Below are positions 21,438-31,960 of a DNA stretch of 64,000 nucleotides, piece by piece. The stretch spans positions 30,756,501-30,820,500 of the forward strand of contig JAZHRO010000013.1 in NCBI GenBank assembly GCA_037157565.1. Reading direction: 5' to 3'. A program made the translations under genes and the position numbers. The first letter of the stretch is position 1. Every line of letters starts with the position of its first letter. The notes under the pieces are model-generated. The model saw only the letters and a list, made by a program, of their open reading frames with translations, had not been told where the DNA came from and searched no databases. Source of the stretch: Thalassia testudinum (taxonomy: Eukaryota; Streptophyta; Magnoliopsida; Alismatales; Hydrocharitaceae).

Positions 21438-22827
21438 CTACTTTGGCTGGACTTCGCCTAGCTGACGGCATTAAACTCAGCAATTGTACATATGACACAA
21501 GGCTGATACGTGCTTCATATCCAGGTGACATCTTTCATATTCTACCCTTTCTTTCATGTCTCTTTTTCAATGAGGACATTGCATCAGCTAGGCATGGGGG
21601 GGTGTATTCATTCTTGAATTATTTGGTCAGCCTTGTGAAATCCATGTAAATTGTTTCTCTTCTTATAAAAAAAAAAATTAGGAAGGATTAGTTGGACATT
21701 AGGACTTTTCAATTCTAAGAAATTTTACATTAGGATCTGAACACAAAGACCCCTCAGGTCTTTGGACTTAATTAGCCTGGGTATCCACTAAAATGTGGAT
21801 TTATTTTTGAGTCCTCGCCATCTTAATTCTATTATAATCGGAATAAATAAGTTTGGGTGATAAGTACACGACTTATCAACCCGCCCTTTGATTTGAGGGA
21901 ATTTTGAGTCTTAAGCATCTACACACTTTCTTTGCACTGACTCGTTGTTCGGCGATTTTAACGAAAATTGGGTAGCTAATGAACCTGCTAGGGTGATATG
22001 GCTGGCAAGTTATCGTGGGTAACAACCCATAGGTAGGTTGTTCAGAGCCCAGTCACTGGACCTTTCTCTTTTTGCTGCCTTTAGGTAAATCTTAGACCAG
22101 GGAAGCCACCTACTTTAAAAAAAAAAAGAGAGAAAAAAAAAATCATCAAAAAGAAAAGGAGAAAAGAACAAAAAGAAATAAGCCACACTTCGCCGCACGA
22201 GTATGGCTGGCAAGTTGTCGGTGGTAACAGCTCATTGACCGGTTGTCCAGAACCCAGCTCAGAAAATGCACTAAAAAAACTCCCAAAACACTTTGGAAGA
22301 AGCGGAGAAGTAGAATAAACTGGGGAGATATACATTGGATTTACCCTTGTGTTGACCCCGTTTAAAAATAAAAGTAGGGAGAAAGCTACCGGTTGTAAAG
22401 ATACACTTTTAGGTAGAATTCTGGTTAGGTCACCTAGAGGCGTAGAAATCCGAAGTCCGTTCTAATTGCCGATCAATGAGTCTATCACAATCACAATAAG
22501 ATGCTTAAAGCTTAGGATTCTCTTCAAATTTTGGGTGAGTTGAATGGCCGTAGAAAGCCACTCTTAAACCCAAAAATTTGAAAATAAAAAAAAAATTAGA
22601 AAAGAGAAAAAGAGAAAAAGAAATTTTTCTTTTAATAAGGCGAGGGCTTGAAGCGGTCTGCATTTTGGCTGATACCCGGGCACTGTTGTGTCTTTGAAGG
22701 TTCAGTTCCTAAGTAGACAATTTCTTAATGATTGAAAAATAACTCAAGTATAAATAATCTAACCTAATTCTTTTATAAATAGCATATAGTTTTTGCTAGG
22801 GACTAGCAAAAGATAGGCATGGGGGTA
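21438..22827 (+). other. Athila-2 3' non-coding region with two polypurine tracts
   Basis: This 1.4-kb stretch between pol and 3' LTR has no env-like frame. At 21568-21603 it has AATGAGGACATTG and then TAGGCATGGGGGGG, a purine-rich block far from the LTR. The true polypurine tract AGGCATGGGGGTA is at 22815-22827, directly beside the 3' LTR. A diverged direct repeat (ATGGCTGGCAAGTT with a GGTTGT-CAGA core) occurs at about 21998-22050 and 22202-22255. A-rich simple tracts lie at about 22115-22170 and 22580-22640. Confidence 0.75.
22791..22811. promoter_or_regulatory. Hairpin directly upstream of the polypurine tract
   Basis: A perfect 9-bp stem, TTTTGCTAG, loop GGA, CTAGCAAAA, is followed at once by TAGGCATGGGGGTA and the 3' LTR. 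A decayed version of the same block precedes the 3' LTR of Athila-4 on the minus strand (36340-36375), which also supports the LTR start TGAT in both. Confidence 0.6.
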
Positions 22828-23423
22828 TGATGTAAACACATTTACACTACTTAAGATGTCTATTTATGCATGTTCTTAAGCATACGATTGCATTTCATGA
22901 TATAAATATTGTATTACATGCATCATCTTGCATTTAGAATACTTTGAATAAAATGGAGGTTAATTATCTCCTTTTATGTGCTTGGATAAGGCAAATATTT
23001 TATCAGGGCCTAGGATTAAAGATCCAACTGTATGGATGTGATCAGGGCGACGATTGGAGTTCAACGACTCCAAGATCGCCCTAATCAGGCATCCGTAGCA
23101 TTAGATAGTGACTCGGGAATCCTAGAAGATCAAGGGCAAGGATGGTGTAAATCCGCACTTCATATGATAAATTCGACCGCACGGATGAATTCGGATCGAC
23201 GATCGCAGCCCAACGACACAAAAATCGAGTCAATCCGACATCCGTGGCACCATCTACAACTTCTAGAAGAAGGACGACCAAGATAGCGCCACGTGGCACC
23301 ATCTCAGTCGCCCAAATGGCCGCTTGCGTCTTGTGAAAGCCCCGCACCCAATCGCTCTCCGCTGTTGGATCTTAATCCAACGGTTGTGGGTGCTCGCATT
23401 TAAAAACGCCCGCTCGACCATCC

Positions 23424-23490
23424 GCGCCCCATAGCACAGCGGTCGAGCGCGCTATTGCGAGCGCGGGGCGCGGGTTCGAGCCGTGGTGAG
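23424..23490 (+). other. tRNA-like pol III A/B-box module in Athila-2 LTR
   Basis: An A-box-like TAGCACAGCGG (23432-23442) and a B-box-like GGTTCGAGCC (23473-23482) lie 41 bp apart start to start, close to the spacing in tRNA genes. Folding as a tRNA is poor in the T stem, so this is a tRNA-derived or SINE-like promoter remnant rather than a tRNA gene. The related LTR-S has the counterpart at 29642-29693. Confidence 0.5.
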
Positions 23491-24146
23491 GAGCGGCGGG
23501 CGCGAGCAATTGGAGCGTCGGATGGAGATCGGACGGCCGCGCGCAGCGCGCGAGCACGGACACATCTTAAGCCGTCCGATCTCGCGATCGGACGGCTGAA
23601 AAGCACTGGATGTGCGCGGGCGTTGAGGAGGCGCGCGTGGGCGCGGAGGCGACGGCCACGTCGGGGCTTTAGTGACGGATTTATCCGTCACTAAAGGCCC
23701 CTCTTTTATTATTTTGAAGTTGTAATGTCCATTTTGCCCCCACTCCTTGCAACTATAAAAGGAGACCCCCTCCATACGAAATTCTCATCCCTTCTTTCTC
23801 CTCTCTACCCCTCCAAAGCTCAAAAGAAACTTGTCCCACACCCGGGATGCTTCTTGCGAGATAAAGTCCAATTTTCGTTCCCCTTTGGTAGTGGATCCCG
23901 CGACGACGACGGCGTGCTGCTCCGTTCCCGTTCTTCTACTTCATCCTCCTTCGTCCTGCTTCGTTCTCCTTCATCCAGGCGTCGTCCCGTCCGGCTCGTC
24001 CTCCAAGCAATCGTCGAGGAGGATAACTTCTCTCTCCCATTCTTATTTACAGCTTTTCTAGTGTAGAATTTTCCTGCTTTATAGTGTAATTGATTTTCCG
24101 CTTTCTAGTGTAACTTTTATAAACAAGTGAAATATTGAATGCATGT

Positions 24147-24181
<35 letters not shown>

Positions 24182-24182
24182 T
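24147..24182 (+). repeat. CT microsatellite in Athila-2 3' LTR
   Basis: About 36 bp of CT repeat with one TTT interruption. The 5' LTR has a shorter run (about 14302-14316), which accounts for most of the length difference between the two LTRs. Confidence 0.85.
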
Positions 24183-24402
24183 AATTTGATAGTGCCATTG
24201 TAATTATATCGCCTTATAAAAAATCCTAAAAAAAATATAATTGCGAATATTGATCAATGTAGCCTCCCTGTGTTCGACCCAGAATTCTTTTCGGTATAAA
24301 TTTTATTTGTTGAACACGAATTCTTCGCTTTCGAACTACAACGACAGGTTTTCCGAAACCAAACACGTAAGCGTAGCGATTCGCGAAAAATACCGTTCAA
24401 CA

Positions 24403-24477
24403 CCATCCTTGAGGCTTCCTTTAGTCATTCACTACGGTCGAGGCCAGGCCTCGACTTCTATGTTTGTGCAGTAACCC
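24403..24477 (+). pseudogene. gag: Athila-3 gag N-terminus fragment
   Basis: About 25 codons (PSLRLPLVIHYGRGQ, then MFVQ and a stop) that align with codons 9-35 of Athila-1 gag (PPLRSPLKFHSRQG). The leading M-x-G-R-R-S codons were lost to the Athila-2 insertion or a later deletion. The frame resumes at 27258 beyond the solo LTR. Confidence 0.75.
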
Positions 24478-27252
24478 TGATAGCGATGGCGTGAAGAGAT
24501 AACCGGGTTTTATTGTTATGTCGTTGTAGTATAGCCAGTTATTGCCATCATTTCAAATATATAATTTTTTACTCGGAAAATAAAAGAGTTCCCGAGGTCG
24601 AACTCAGGGAGCAAGTTGTATTCTAGGGGTACAAAGTTTCTTTTACAAAAATATAGATAGATAGAGAGAGAGATGAAAATTTGTTGGCTTCTTCTTTCTC
24701 GTCTGTCTTCTTCTTTCTTTTCTCTTCTCTTTGGCTTTTGGTTCCTTTATCTCCTTGTGGTCTTCTTCTTCTTTCTGTCCTCTTTATCTGCAGCAGTGGG
24801 TGATGTTCTTCTTCGTCAGTTCTTGTTTCTACTCGTCTCTTTCTTTTTCTGCTCCCTTGCGGTCCTGTTCTTCGTCTTCTTCTTTCTTTCTTCTTTTCCT
24901 TTCTTCAGACTTTCTTCTTCTCGTGCTCTTCTTCTTCTTTCAGTTCTTGTCTTGGCCTCTCTGCGTTCTCCTCTGCCTCGCCTTCCTTCTCCTTCTTTGC
25001 CTTCAGGACGTCGTCTGATTTTCCAATCAGACGACTTAAACCGCAGCTGCTACAGTGCCGCTCGGTGATCCTCCTTCCTTCAGCTTTCGTCTTCTTCCAC
25101 GGTTCTTCTTCACCTGTGCCTGCACACTTACACAGCTTGATCAGAGAGGGGCAAAACCTATCTCTACCCTCCCCCGCGTCTCTCTCTCACAGAATCTGCT
25201 CATGGGATAGCTCTCCCAGAGCTGCCGGGTAGCCGGGTACGGGTCGCGCCCGGGTCCAGGCCCACCGGCGTGCGTGGTGGGCGAGGAGTGCAGGTCAGTC
25301 TAAGTCGGGTCGAGCCAGGTCCGCGGGGCTTGAGCGCGGACGAGACCGGGTAACCGGGCGGGTGAAGGGGACCTCACCCCGTGTGCTGAGGCAATAAGCC
25401 TCCAGCACTTTTTCGCTTTATACCGCTGCGTTCCTTCAGAGCCTTCCGAGGTGGGACTAAATGTCCCACCCCAATTTCGCGCCTGCGCGGAGGAAGCAGC
25501 CGGTAATCGCAGCGTTACGCGAGACCTTCGCGCGAGGGCTTCGACTCGACTGCAGCCTGGTGCTTCGCGAAGGCGCCTTGCGCTGTCTGGGAGCGTAACC
25601 TGGGCGTCACTCACCTGGGGCAGCAGGTGAAGAAGCTGCTTTGCTTCAACAATGGCGGCGACGAGCGCAGGTACCTGCCCACAGAAAAATGGCCTCTCGG
25701 CCCAATCAGAACTCGGGGGGTGTGCAGGCGGCGGGGCGGAGCCTAAGGGCTGCCCTAGGTCGGACTGTGGGTCGGGAGATGGGTTTGTTCGGTGGAGTTG
25801 CAGGGGGTGATTTGGGGGAAGTGGAGGGGCGGAAATGGATCAGGGTGAGGAGGCGGAGATTATGTGCAGGTCGGCGAGCCGTGTGGGATGCTGGAGTGAT
25901 GGGAGCGGCTCGCCGGAGGATGGCCGGAGGCAGAGAAGGTGAGGGTGATTGGTTGGAATCGAGGGCGACAGTAGATGTTTAAAGTGAGGAAAAGGAAGAG
26001 GGGAGGAAGAGGAGGAGTTCTACCTACTTAGCAGGACGAGGAGGGGCCGGAGCGGGCGACAGTCGTATCGACTGTCGCCGGAGAAGAAGATGCCCGGGGG
26101 AAGGGGCGGCAGCGAGCAGAGGGCCGGAGAGGCGCCAGCTGGGTGCGGGGTGGCGCGGGAAGAGCGAGGGAGAGCAACCCTGCAGCTGGTAGTGCGGCAG
26201 AGCGACGAGGAGGAAGAGGGGAGGCCGCCGGAGCTGGAGGGCTTCCTGTCGGAGTGGGAAGAGAGGAAGTGGGGGTCTTTCTCCGTCAGGACCGAGCTCC
26301 TCAGAACGGCGGAGCGACGGGGGTATTTATAGAGGCGGAATCAGAGAGGAGGGCGGAGGGAGACGACGTGTCTCCCTCGCCGGAGGACGCCGGAGATGGA
26401 AACCCATACCGTCCGTGCGTTCGCACGGCCGGTATGGTGGGTTGCAGCGACCAGGGGGTGTTCCTGCGACGGCTGACGACGCAGGGCACCCCCGGTTGAC
26501 TTGCCAGCCCCTCCCCCTCACCCTGCGCGGCGCCATGCTCCGCGCAAGGTCGCCGGAGCATGGTGCTGGCAGGTTTTGGCAGGAGGGACCTGAATGCAAA
26601 GAACGAAGGAGAGTTAGGGGCAGAAATGTGAGGGTTCAAAAGTTGAGGGCCAAAAAGTAAATATATGAGGACCAAAGTGCAAAGTTGGTCAAGAAGGTTT
26701 CTTCTTAGGCTCAAGTTTTTATACATGACTAATTAGGACCTAAGGAATTTGATGGTGAATTTTATTTCTAGATTAAACCTTGTTTGACCGGTCAATTTAT
26801 GCAAAAACCCAAATTAAGTTATTAATTGGGCATGGTTCTCAATGTAGGTCAAAATGGGATCTGAAGGCCAAATTGAAGGTTCTAAACCCTAGAGATTATT
26901 TTTCTATGAATTTTAGAGGGTTTATTCTATTTTTAATTTACCTCGAACCTCGTGAATTGAAGTGGGTTTGTTTTAAGGTTACAGATTATCATTTAGTTCC
27001 TTGGAATTGCTGTAGCCCTTGTCAGATCATCCCACTTTCCTTCTTATTCGGTTTGCTTGACCTGTGTTTGGACCCTGAATTACCCTGTATGCAGATTATA
27101 CTGGTAAAATTGCATTTTTACCCCTTATGACTTGTTTTCTCCTTAAACTCAGAATTCTCTGAGTTAAGCCTTTCCTTGAGTTATGTAGGAGCTTTTATCC
27201 TTTGTATTGGGTCAAAATGAGCTAGTTATGGCTCATGATGAGGTTCTCATCA
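24478..27252 (-). repeat. LTR-X, solo Athila-type LTR
   Basis: A 2775-bp solo LTR with ends TGATAGCG and CTCATCA, and the TSD AACCC at 24473-24477 and 27253-27257. Orientation is minus, because the TATA-like box (TTTATA on the plus strand, 25417-25422) and U5 block run toward 24478. The U5 part is pyrimidine-rich on the plus strand (about 24665-24990). The promoter-proximal part is very GC-rich (25200-26560), and U3 proper (26600-27252) is AT-rich. A hairpin around CCGTCCGTGCG and CGCACGGCCGG lies at 26409-26434. Open frames of 80-140 codons in the GC-rich part occur on both strands, so I regard them as chance frames. Confidence 0.88.
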
Positions 27253-27257
27253 AACCC

Positions 27258-29201
27258 CATCACATAGACATCTCCTCTGATTCGTCTAAACCCAATTGTC
27301 TTTCTTCCATTATCATGGCACAACCCGCAAAAGAAGAGAATAACCTTGAGAACCAACTTCAACGCCTTAATGATTTATTCCATGCCTTTGTGAATCCACC
27401 GCAGCGTCCTATGATGCAAGATCATTACAATCTCGCTGCGGTGGCGATCGAACCTTGAGTCCAAATCCCGGCTGAAGGTCCTGATTCTGAACTCAAGACC
27501 AACATGATTCATGCTATTCCAAAATTTCATGGGCTCAATTCTGAGGTCCTTTCCAACACATCAAATAGCTTAAGTATCTGGCCCAGACCTTCGGGTCAGA
27601 TTCTAAAATCGGGATATTCTTCTCATGAAGATGTTCTCCTTCTCTCTCATGGACAAAGTAGCTCACTGGTATCAAACTCAAACACGTCCAATCAGCACAT
27701 GAGTTGAACTACAATCCGAATTTCTGAAAAAGTTCTTCCTAGTTGGTCGGACGAATGCTTTACGACACCAGATCACACACTTCACACAACAGCATGGAGA
27801 ACCACTTCACGAGGCATGGGATCATTTTCTGGATCTCATGTGGAAGTGCCCCCATCACGGAGTTCCTAAATGGGAACAAGTCCATCCTTTTTACTAGGGA
27901 CTCTGTGAAGATATCCGTCTATTCGTCAATGCAACTTGCGGAGGAAATATCATGGGTCAGCACGAAGACACTGTGTAGGAGATCCTCGAGAATATGCGTG
28001 AGAACTCCATCAATAATGACTCCATGGGCCTGGCCTATTCGACCAAACGAATGGCCGCGCATCGACGAATCAAAGGGGAGCACACGAGACGCAGGGCCTG
28101 TCCTCATCCGTCGAATTGGAATTGATGGCCAGTCGTTTGCATAAGGTCTCTTCATTGAGAAAAAGGTGGATGAGCTAACTCGACATCTGCAGCGAGCCAC
28201 CTCTACGCAAAACCCGTTCGCACAGTCGCCCTTTGGGAGGGAAGCTGTGCATAACATCTATCATCGATCTTCTCAGGGGATAGACCCGTATCCACCCCCG
28301 TCTGAGTCCAGGACCAGAGGAAACTCCGATCCTGCCTACTCTAGTTGGGGGAACTTTGAACCCTTGTACTCTGACTTTTCTGAGGTTCCTTAGACCTACG
28401 AGGACCTTAACGCCATCCAGAATGACCCATTCTCTAATACTTATAACCCTGGATGGTGGAATCATCCCAATTTCCTGTGGGTGGGAAATAATCAAAATAA
28501 AAAACCACCATATCAACCCCGTCCACAAGCTCCTCGGTCCAACCCCACCTATCAATCTGGGCCAACTCAGACAGATCAAATGACTCTTATCCTTCAGACT
28601 CTGGTTGACATTCAAAAGACGAATGTGGCTATGCAGAAACAACACAAAGACGAGATCACAGAGGTTCGCAATCAACTCACCCAGATGGCAAATTCCCACC
28701 AACTTGGCACACTCCCTTTGCAACCTCTACCGAATCCGAATAACGTGCTAAACCAGAGGCGCGTTTTCAACCCAAATCCGGGCCAAGCCCATGTGATTTA
28801 TCAAGCCCCTTCTGCTCTATCGCACGAAGGGATGGAAGCTTCGACATCATACTCGGGATTCCAGCAGTAGCCACATATTTTACCCACACCAAACCAAAAC
28901 TAGGAAGGACTAAATTCAGTTACAGCTCGTAATGGCAAAGTAACACAAGACCCACCTTACCCAAACCACTTTCAACCTGGTAGTACTAGCCCAAGCCCTA
29001 GGACAGTTATTCAGGACACCCCTGTCCCAGATCAAGAACTTGGACTTATTCTGGAGGAACCATCAAGGGTTCCATTTCTCGAGGCCTTGACCAAGGGAAA
29101 GAGGACAAACAAACCCATGGCACTTGAGGAGGACCTGGTCAAGCTCTTTGAACAGGTCTAGATAAACATCCCCTTGATGGATGCAATTCGCCACGTACCG
29201 G
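27258..29201 (+). pseudogene. gag: Athila-3 gag and pre-protease region
   Basis: Degraded gag. After the N-terminal part (ISSDSS...IMAQPAKEENN, ATG 27315 internal) the frame has a stop at 27456-27458, a one-base loss near 27545 relative to Athila-1, and further stops, for example in the FFP-GRTNALR and CPHHGVPKW region (27730-27900). The C-terminal tail is open at 28166-28393 and 28481-28870. It continues into the conserved FLEALTKGKR, EEDLVKLFEQ and DAIRHVP block that ends at the LTR-S insertion. It is clearly non-functional. Confidence 0.85.
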
Positions 29202-29630
29202 TGATAACACTACACAAGGGGGTGATAATTATGTTGAATATGGCCCATCTTAAGAATAAAAGGCACAACATAAGTAGAATGGGAGCATTGCATGCATTAT
29301 GTACCAAGATTGCTTATAAATTGTATTAATGGCCATTTGTGTAAGCATTTGTCAAAACAGGCCTCAGATGAGCAATCAGACCGCACGGATGGATTCAGAA
29401 TGACGAACGGAGTCTGACGGACTCAAGATCGGCCAAATCCGACATCCGGAGCTCCTACAATGGGCCCAAGAAGTTCTAACCGTTGATCTGGAGATCAACG
29501 GCCCATATTGTGCCACGTCAGCCCCCTCTCCACCGCGCACCGCGCCTTCATCCAGCCAAGATCAGATCTCGGCAGTCGATCTTCGATTGAACGGCCGAGA
29601 CTCGCGCGCCCGCCCGCAGTCGCTGCGACA

Positions 29631-29700
29631 AAGCGCGGGCGTGGCGCAACGGTTAGCGCGCATGCCCGCACGCACGCGACGTGGGTTCTAGCCGTGCGGA
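29631..29700 (+). other. tRNA-like pol III A/B-box module in LTR-S
   Basis: The A box TGGCGCAACGG (29642-29652) has a perfect 4-bp D-stem (GCGC...GCGC) around it, and the B box GGTTCTAGCC (29684-29693) starts 42 bp downstream. The segment GTGGCGCAACGGTTAGCGCG resembles the D-arm region of plant tRNAs (Trp/Met type). The anticodon and T arms do not fold well, so it is tRNA-derived, not an active tRNA gene. Confidence 0.55.
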
Positions 29701-29993
29701 GTCGAAATCGAAGACGGAGGACGTGCGTGGTGAAATTGGGCTGCCCGATCAGCAGCGGGCGGCCGAGATCTCGCCACGTGGCGCAACTGCAGCTCACAGG
29801 TGCCCATGCGCGCGCGCGCGCCGGGCGATGACGCCTGCGCACATGCACACCCGAGGCGCGATCCCAGCGCAACCGAGGAGGGTTCTCAGATCGGACGGCT
29901 CTCATTCAGCAGCCGCGGATCGCACGAGGAGGAGAAACGAGGTGGGCGGCTGACCAACAGCTGGAGGGCTTCACCGACGCTTTTGGGAATGGT

Positions 29994-30020
29994 TTTAGCG
30001 ACACTCTAGACGTCGCTAAA
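29994..30020. promoter_or_regulatory. U3 hairpin in LTR-S
   Basis: The 9-bp arms TTTAGCGAC and GTCGCTAAA lie about 32 bp upstream of the TATA box, the same place as the Athila-2 hairpin. Relative to TTTAGTGACGG, the T-to-C change in one arm is matched by A-to-G in the other, so pairing is kept. Confidence 0.65.
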
Positions 30021-30596
30021 GCCCATTCTTCTTTTAGGAAGACCTTAACCCTATTTAAACCCCCTCCAACCACTCATTCAAGGCATTCACTCCCCTTGCA
30101 ACTACTCCACCCCTCTCTTAGCTAGCTTTAGGCCCTCTTGTAATTGTCGGAGGCGACGAGCCGCCGACGGAGCCTCCTCCACCGCCGTGGCTACCTCGTA
30201 GCTCTCCACTCTCTCTCTCTCTCTCTCTTTTAAGATTTCCATTACTTTTGTTTGAAGCATGTATTTAATGTTGTAAGCTATGAACTACAAGTGCATGATT
30301 AATAAAGTTATTTTCCGTTCAACTGTCACTTTAATTTCCGTTCAAGTTGCATGATCAAACAAGGAACTTTCTAACCCTAAACCCTCTCTTTATCTCTCTC
30401 TCGCTTTTCAAAATTGCATCTTTCGCAAGCAAAAACTCCGCACTTTTCGTGACAAGTGGTAAGCAAAAATTCAATTTTCACGCCTCCCTGAGACCGACAC
30501 TTGGACTCACCTCCGTTTACTTATTTTAAAATCGACGTTGCAAGTGCGACTATAACGACACTCCTTAACACACACGCACAACAGCACGTCAACCGG

Positions 30597-30850
30597 CTTA
30601 CGCACGATTTTTGAAAGACGTGTGTACACCTAAGAGTAAGCTGCGAACCAAAAGTGGGAGCCCAATCATATTGTCAGAGCAAGCCAGCTCTGTAATTTTA
30701 AGCAAACTCCCACCTAAGGCAAAAGACCCAGGTACTCCCCTGATTTCCTGTACAATTGGTGATATCTAATTGGATAGATCTTTATTGGATCTAGGAGCCT
30801 CCATAAACCTAATACCTACATCCCTACTTGACCATCTAGGAGCCTCCATA
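30597..30850 (+). pseudogene. pol: Athila-3 protease fragment
   Basis: Continues the pre-protease block ([35 protein letters not shown]) and reaches the protease active site [10 protein letters not shown] (about 30785-30815). A TAA lies just before it at about 30768. About 45 bp after the active site, the 17 bases TCTAGGAGCCTCCATA(A/G)A occur a second time (30838-30854), then the match to Athila ends. Confidence 0.8.
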
Positions 30851-30856
30851 GACCCA

Positions 30857-30880
30857 GGTGTGTGTGTGTGTGGGTGTGTG
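30857..30880. repeat. GT microsatellite
   Basis: A (GT)n run interrupted by GGG, directly at the point where Athila-3 homology ends. Confidence 0.85.
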
Positions 30881-31960
30881 CTTTTTGTAGGGCTAGGTTG
30901 TGGGTTTGGTAGGATTAGGTGCTAAATAGGTTTGGTCAATCTAGATTAGGTGGGTATGGACCTAATTAGGGTTAGGAAAGTCTAATTGGATAGGAGTGAA
31001 CGTAATTAGGTCTAGGTCAAGTCTAATTGGATGTGTTCATGTGATTAGGCTAGGGTAACCCTAATAGGTACGAGTCAATTAGATCATGGGTGGATCTAAT
31101 TGGGCTCGGGTGCACCCAATCAACTGTAGATGCACCCAATTAGGTATGGGATGGTTCAATTGGATTAGGGATAGGATAAGTAGGGCTATGGATAGTGGAC
31201 TAGGCTTAGGAGGTCTTTAATTAGGTTTCCTAGGGTGTCCGGTGGGATTCCTAGGTAAAAATAGGCAAGATCAGGCTTCTAGCACCAAAATCAGGAACCA
31301 GATAGCAATATCAGACGTCTAGGATAGTGGTCAGATGTCTTATACTATAAAATTGGATGTCTAGACATTAAATTGGACATCCAATTCTGTGTCAGTATGA
31401 ATTTTGGCTTCCTAGATTGATATTCTGTAGAAATCAGATGTCCAGCCAGATGTCTGGACGTCCTAAAAGGTGCTGGAGAGTGGGTTTTAGGTTTTCTAAG
31501 GTGGGTTTTGGTTCCTAAGTGTTTGGGAGAGGGATAGGGTGGATAAGAACATGGATAGTGCTATCCATGTTTGGGTTTTGAGGCTAAGGTGTCCTAATGG
31601 AGGTTGTTTTAGGTTTGGGAAGGCTATCCTAGGGTTTCTAAGGGTAGGGATAAGCCTATCCTCCTCACTCCTCTTATCTGGATTAGCCTTCTTCCTCCAT
31701 TGCTTTATTCGACTATCTCCTTCATCCTGGATCACTTTATTATCTGCAAATAGCAATAAAAACTATTAACTAGCAGGATATCTCAACTTATTCTATATAG
31801 ACTGATGCAATGCATGATATACAAGATATGAGTCCAATATCCACAATTTAAGCTAGGTTCATACGTTATTTAGGTTGATTAGGACCCATGATTGTTGTGC
31901 AGTCAACGAGGAGCTTCGATGGCAAGGGTTTAGAGAGGGGGCAGCGATGATTGAATGTGT
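30881..31960. other. Unassigned AT-rich tract with AGACGTCT-like motifs
   Basis: No gene is visible. 30890-31250 is built of loosely repeated TAATTGG/TAATTAGG words. 31310-31470 carries five or six variants of CAGACGTCTGG, the palindrome seen in the Tekay-type LTRs, which suggests a decayed LTR of that group. The frames at 31496-31769 lie on both strands over the same bases and have no family resemblance. Confidence 0.5.

Larger units (their letters stand above)
13770..24402 (+). mobile_element. Athila-2, nearly complete Athila retrotransposon
   Basis: A plus-strand Athila element: truncated 5' LTR 13770-14541, primer site 14545, leader, gag, a long open pol, a 3' non-coding region, a polypurine tract and a full 3' LTR 22828-24402. 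The shared parts of the LTRs (13770-14541 and 23616-24402) differ by roughly 13 substitutions plus a CT-repeat length change and small indels, so the insertion is fairly young. The left end is missing, so no TSD can be matched; the right flank CCATC belongs to gag of Athila-3. Confidence 0.9.
22828..24402 (+). repeat. Athila-2 3' LTR
   Basis: A 1575-bp LTR from TGATGTAAAC, next to the polypurine tract, to GTTCAACA. U3 contains a tRNA-like pol III box pair (23432-23482), the hairpin (23667-23696) and TATAAAA (23754-23760). U5 contains a CT repeat (24147-24182) and the CCTCCCTGTGTTCGACC block. It is closely related to LTR-S in layout and partly in sequence (for example GACCGCACGGATG and AATCCGACATCCG in both). 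Confidence 0.9.
29202..30591 (+). repeat. LTR-S, solo Athila-type LTR
   Basis: A 1390-bp solo LTR from TGATAACAC to GCACGTCA with perfect TSD ACCGG (29197-29201, 30592-30596). Removing it and one TSD restores the Athila frame DAIRHVP then AYARFLKD. U3 carries a tRNA-like box pair (29642-29693) and a hairpin (29994-30020). The TATA box TATTTAA is at 30052-30058, and a CT repeat lies in the transcribed part at about 30207-30230. Short open frames in the GC-rich U3 are on both strands and not credible genes. Confidence 0.92.
24403..30850 (+). mobile_element. Athila-3, degraded, same family as Athila-1
   Basis: Remnant of a second Athila element of the Athila-1 family. It starts inside the first gag codons, directly after the Athila-2 3' LTR, and ends shortly after the protease active site near 30850. 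It is split by two solo LTRs with perfect TSDs (AACCC around 24478-27252; ACCGG around 29202-30591). Its own LTRs, RT, RNase H and integrase are absent from the window. Confidence 0.88.

Noticed and set aside
21438..22827. Env-like third gene downstream of Athila-2 pol
   Set aside because: No frame longer than 84 codons is present, and there is no signal peptide or membrane segment in a consistent frame. The same region of Athila-4 is equally non-coding.
23424..23490. Genuine tRNA gene
   Set aside because: A and B boxes and spacing fit, but the T stem does not pair and no convincing acceptor stem closes, so it is recorded only as a tRNA-like module.
12404..24477. Athila-1 and Athila-3 being two halves of one element split by Athila-2
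   Set aside because: Both contain the same gag N-terminus, gag core and pre-protease block, so they are two separate copies of one family.
26409..26434. Transcription terminator-like hairpin (CCGTCCGTGCG/CGCACGGCCGG)
   Set aside because: A bacterial-type terminator has no meaning here; it is a GC-rich palindrome inside LTR-X without a neighbouring gene.
25641..26726. Possible host gene: open frames of 80-141 codons in GC-rich sequence
   Set aside because: They lie wholly inside solo LTR-X, which is bounded by an exact TSD, and occur on both strands without any recognisable domain.
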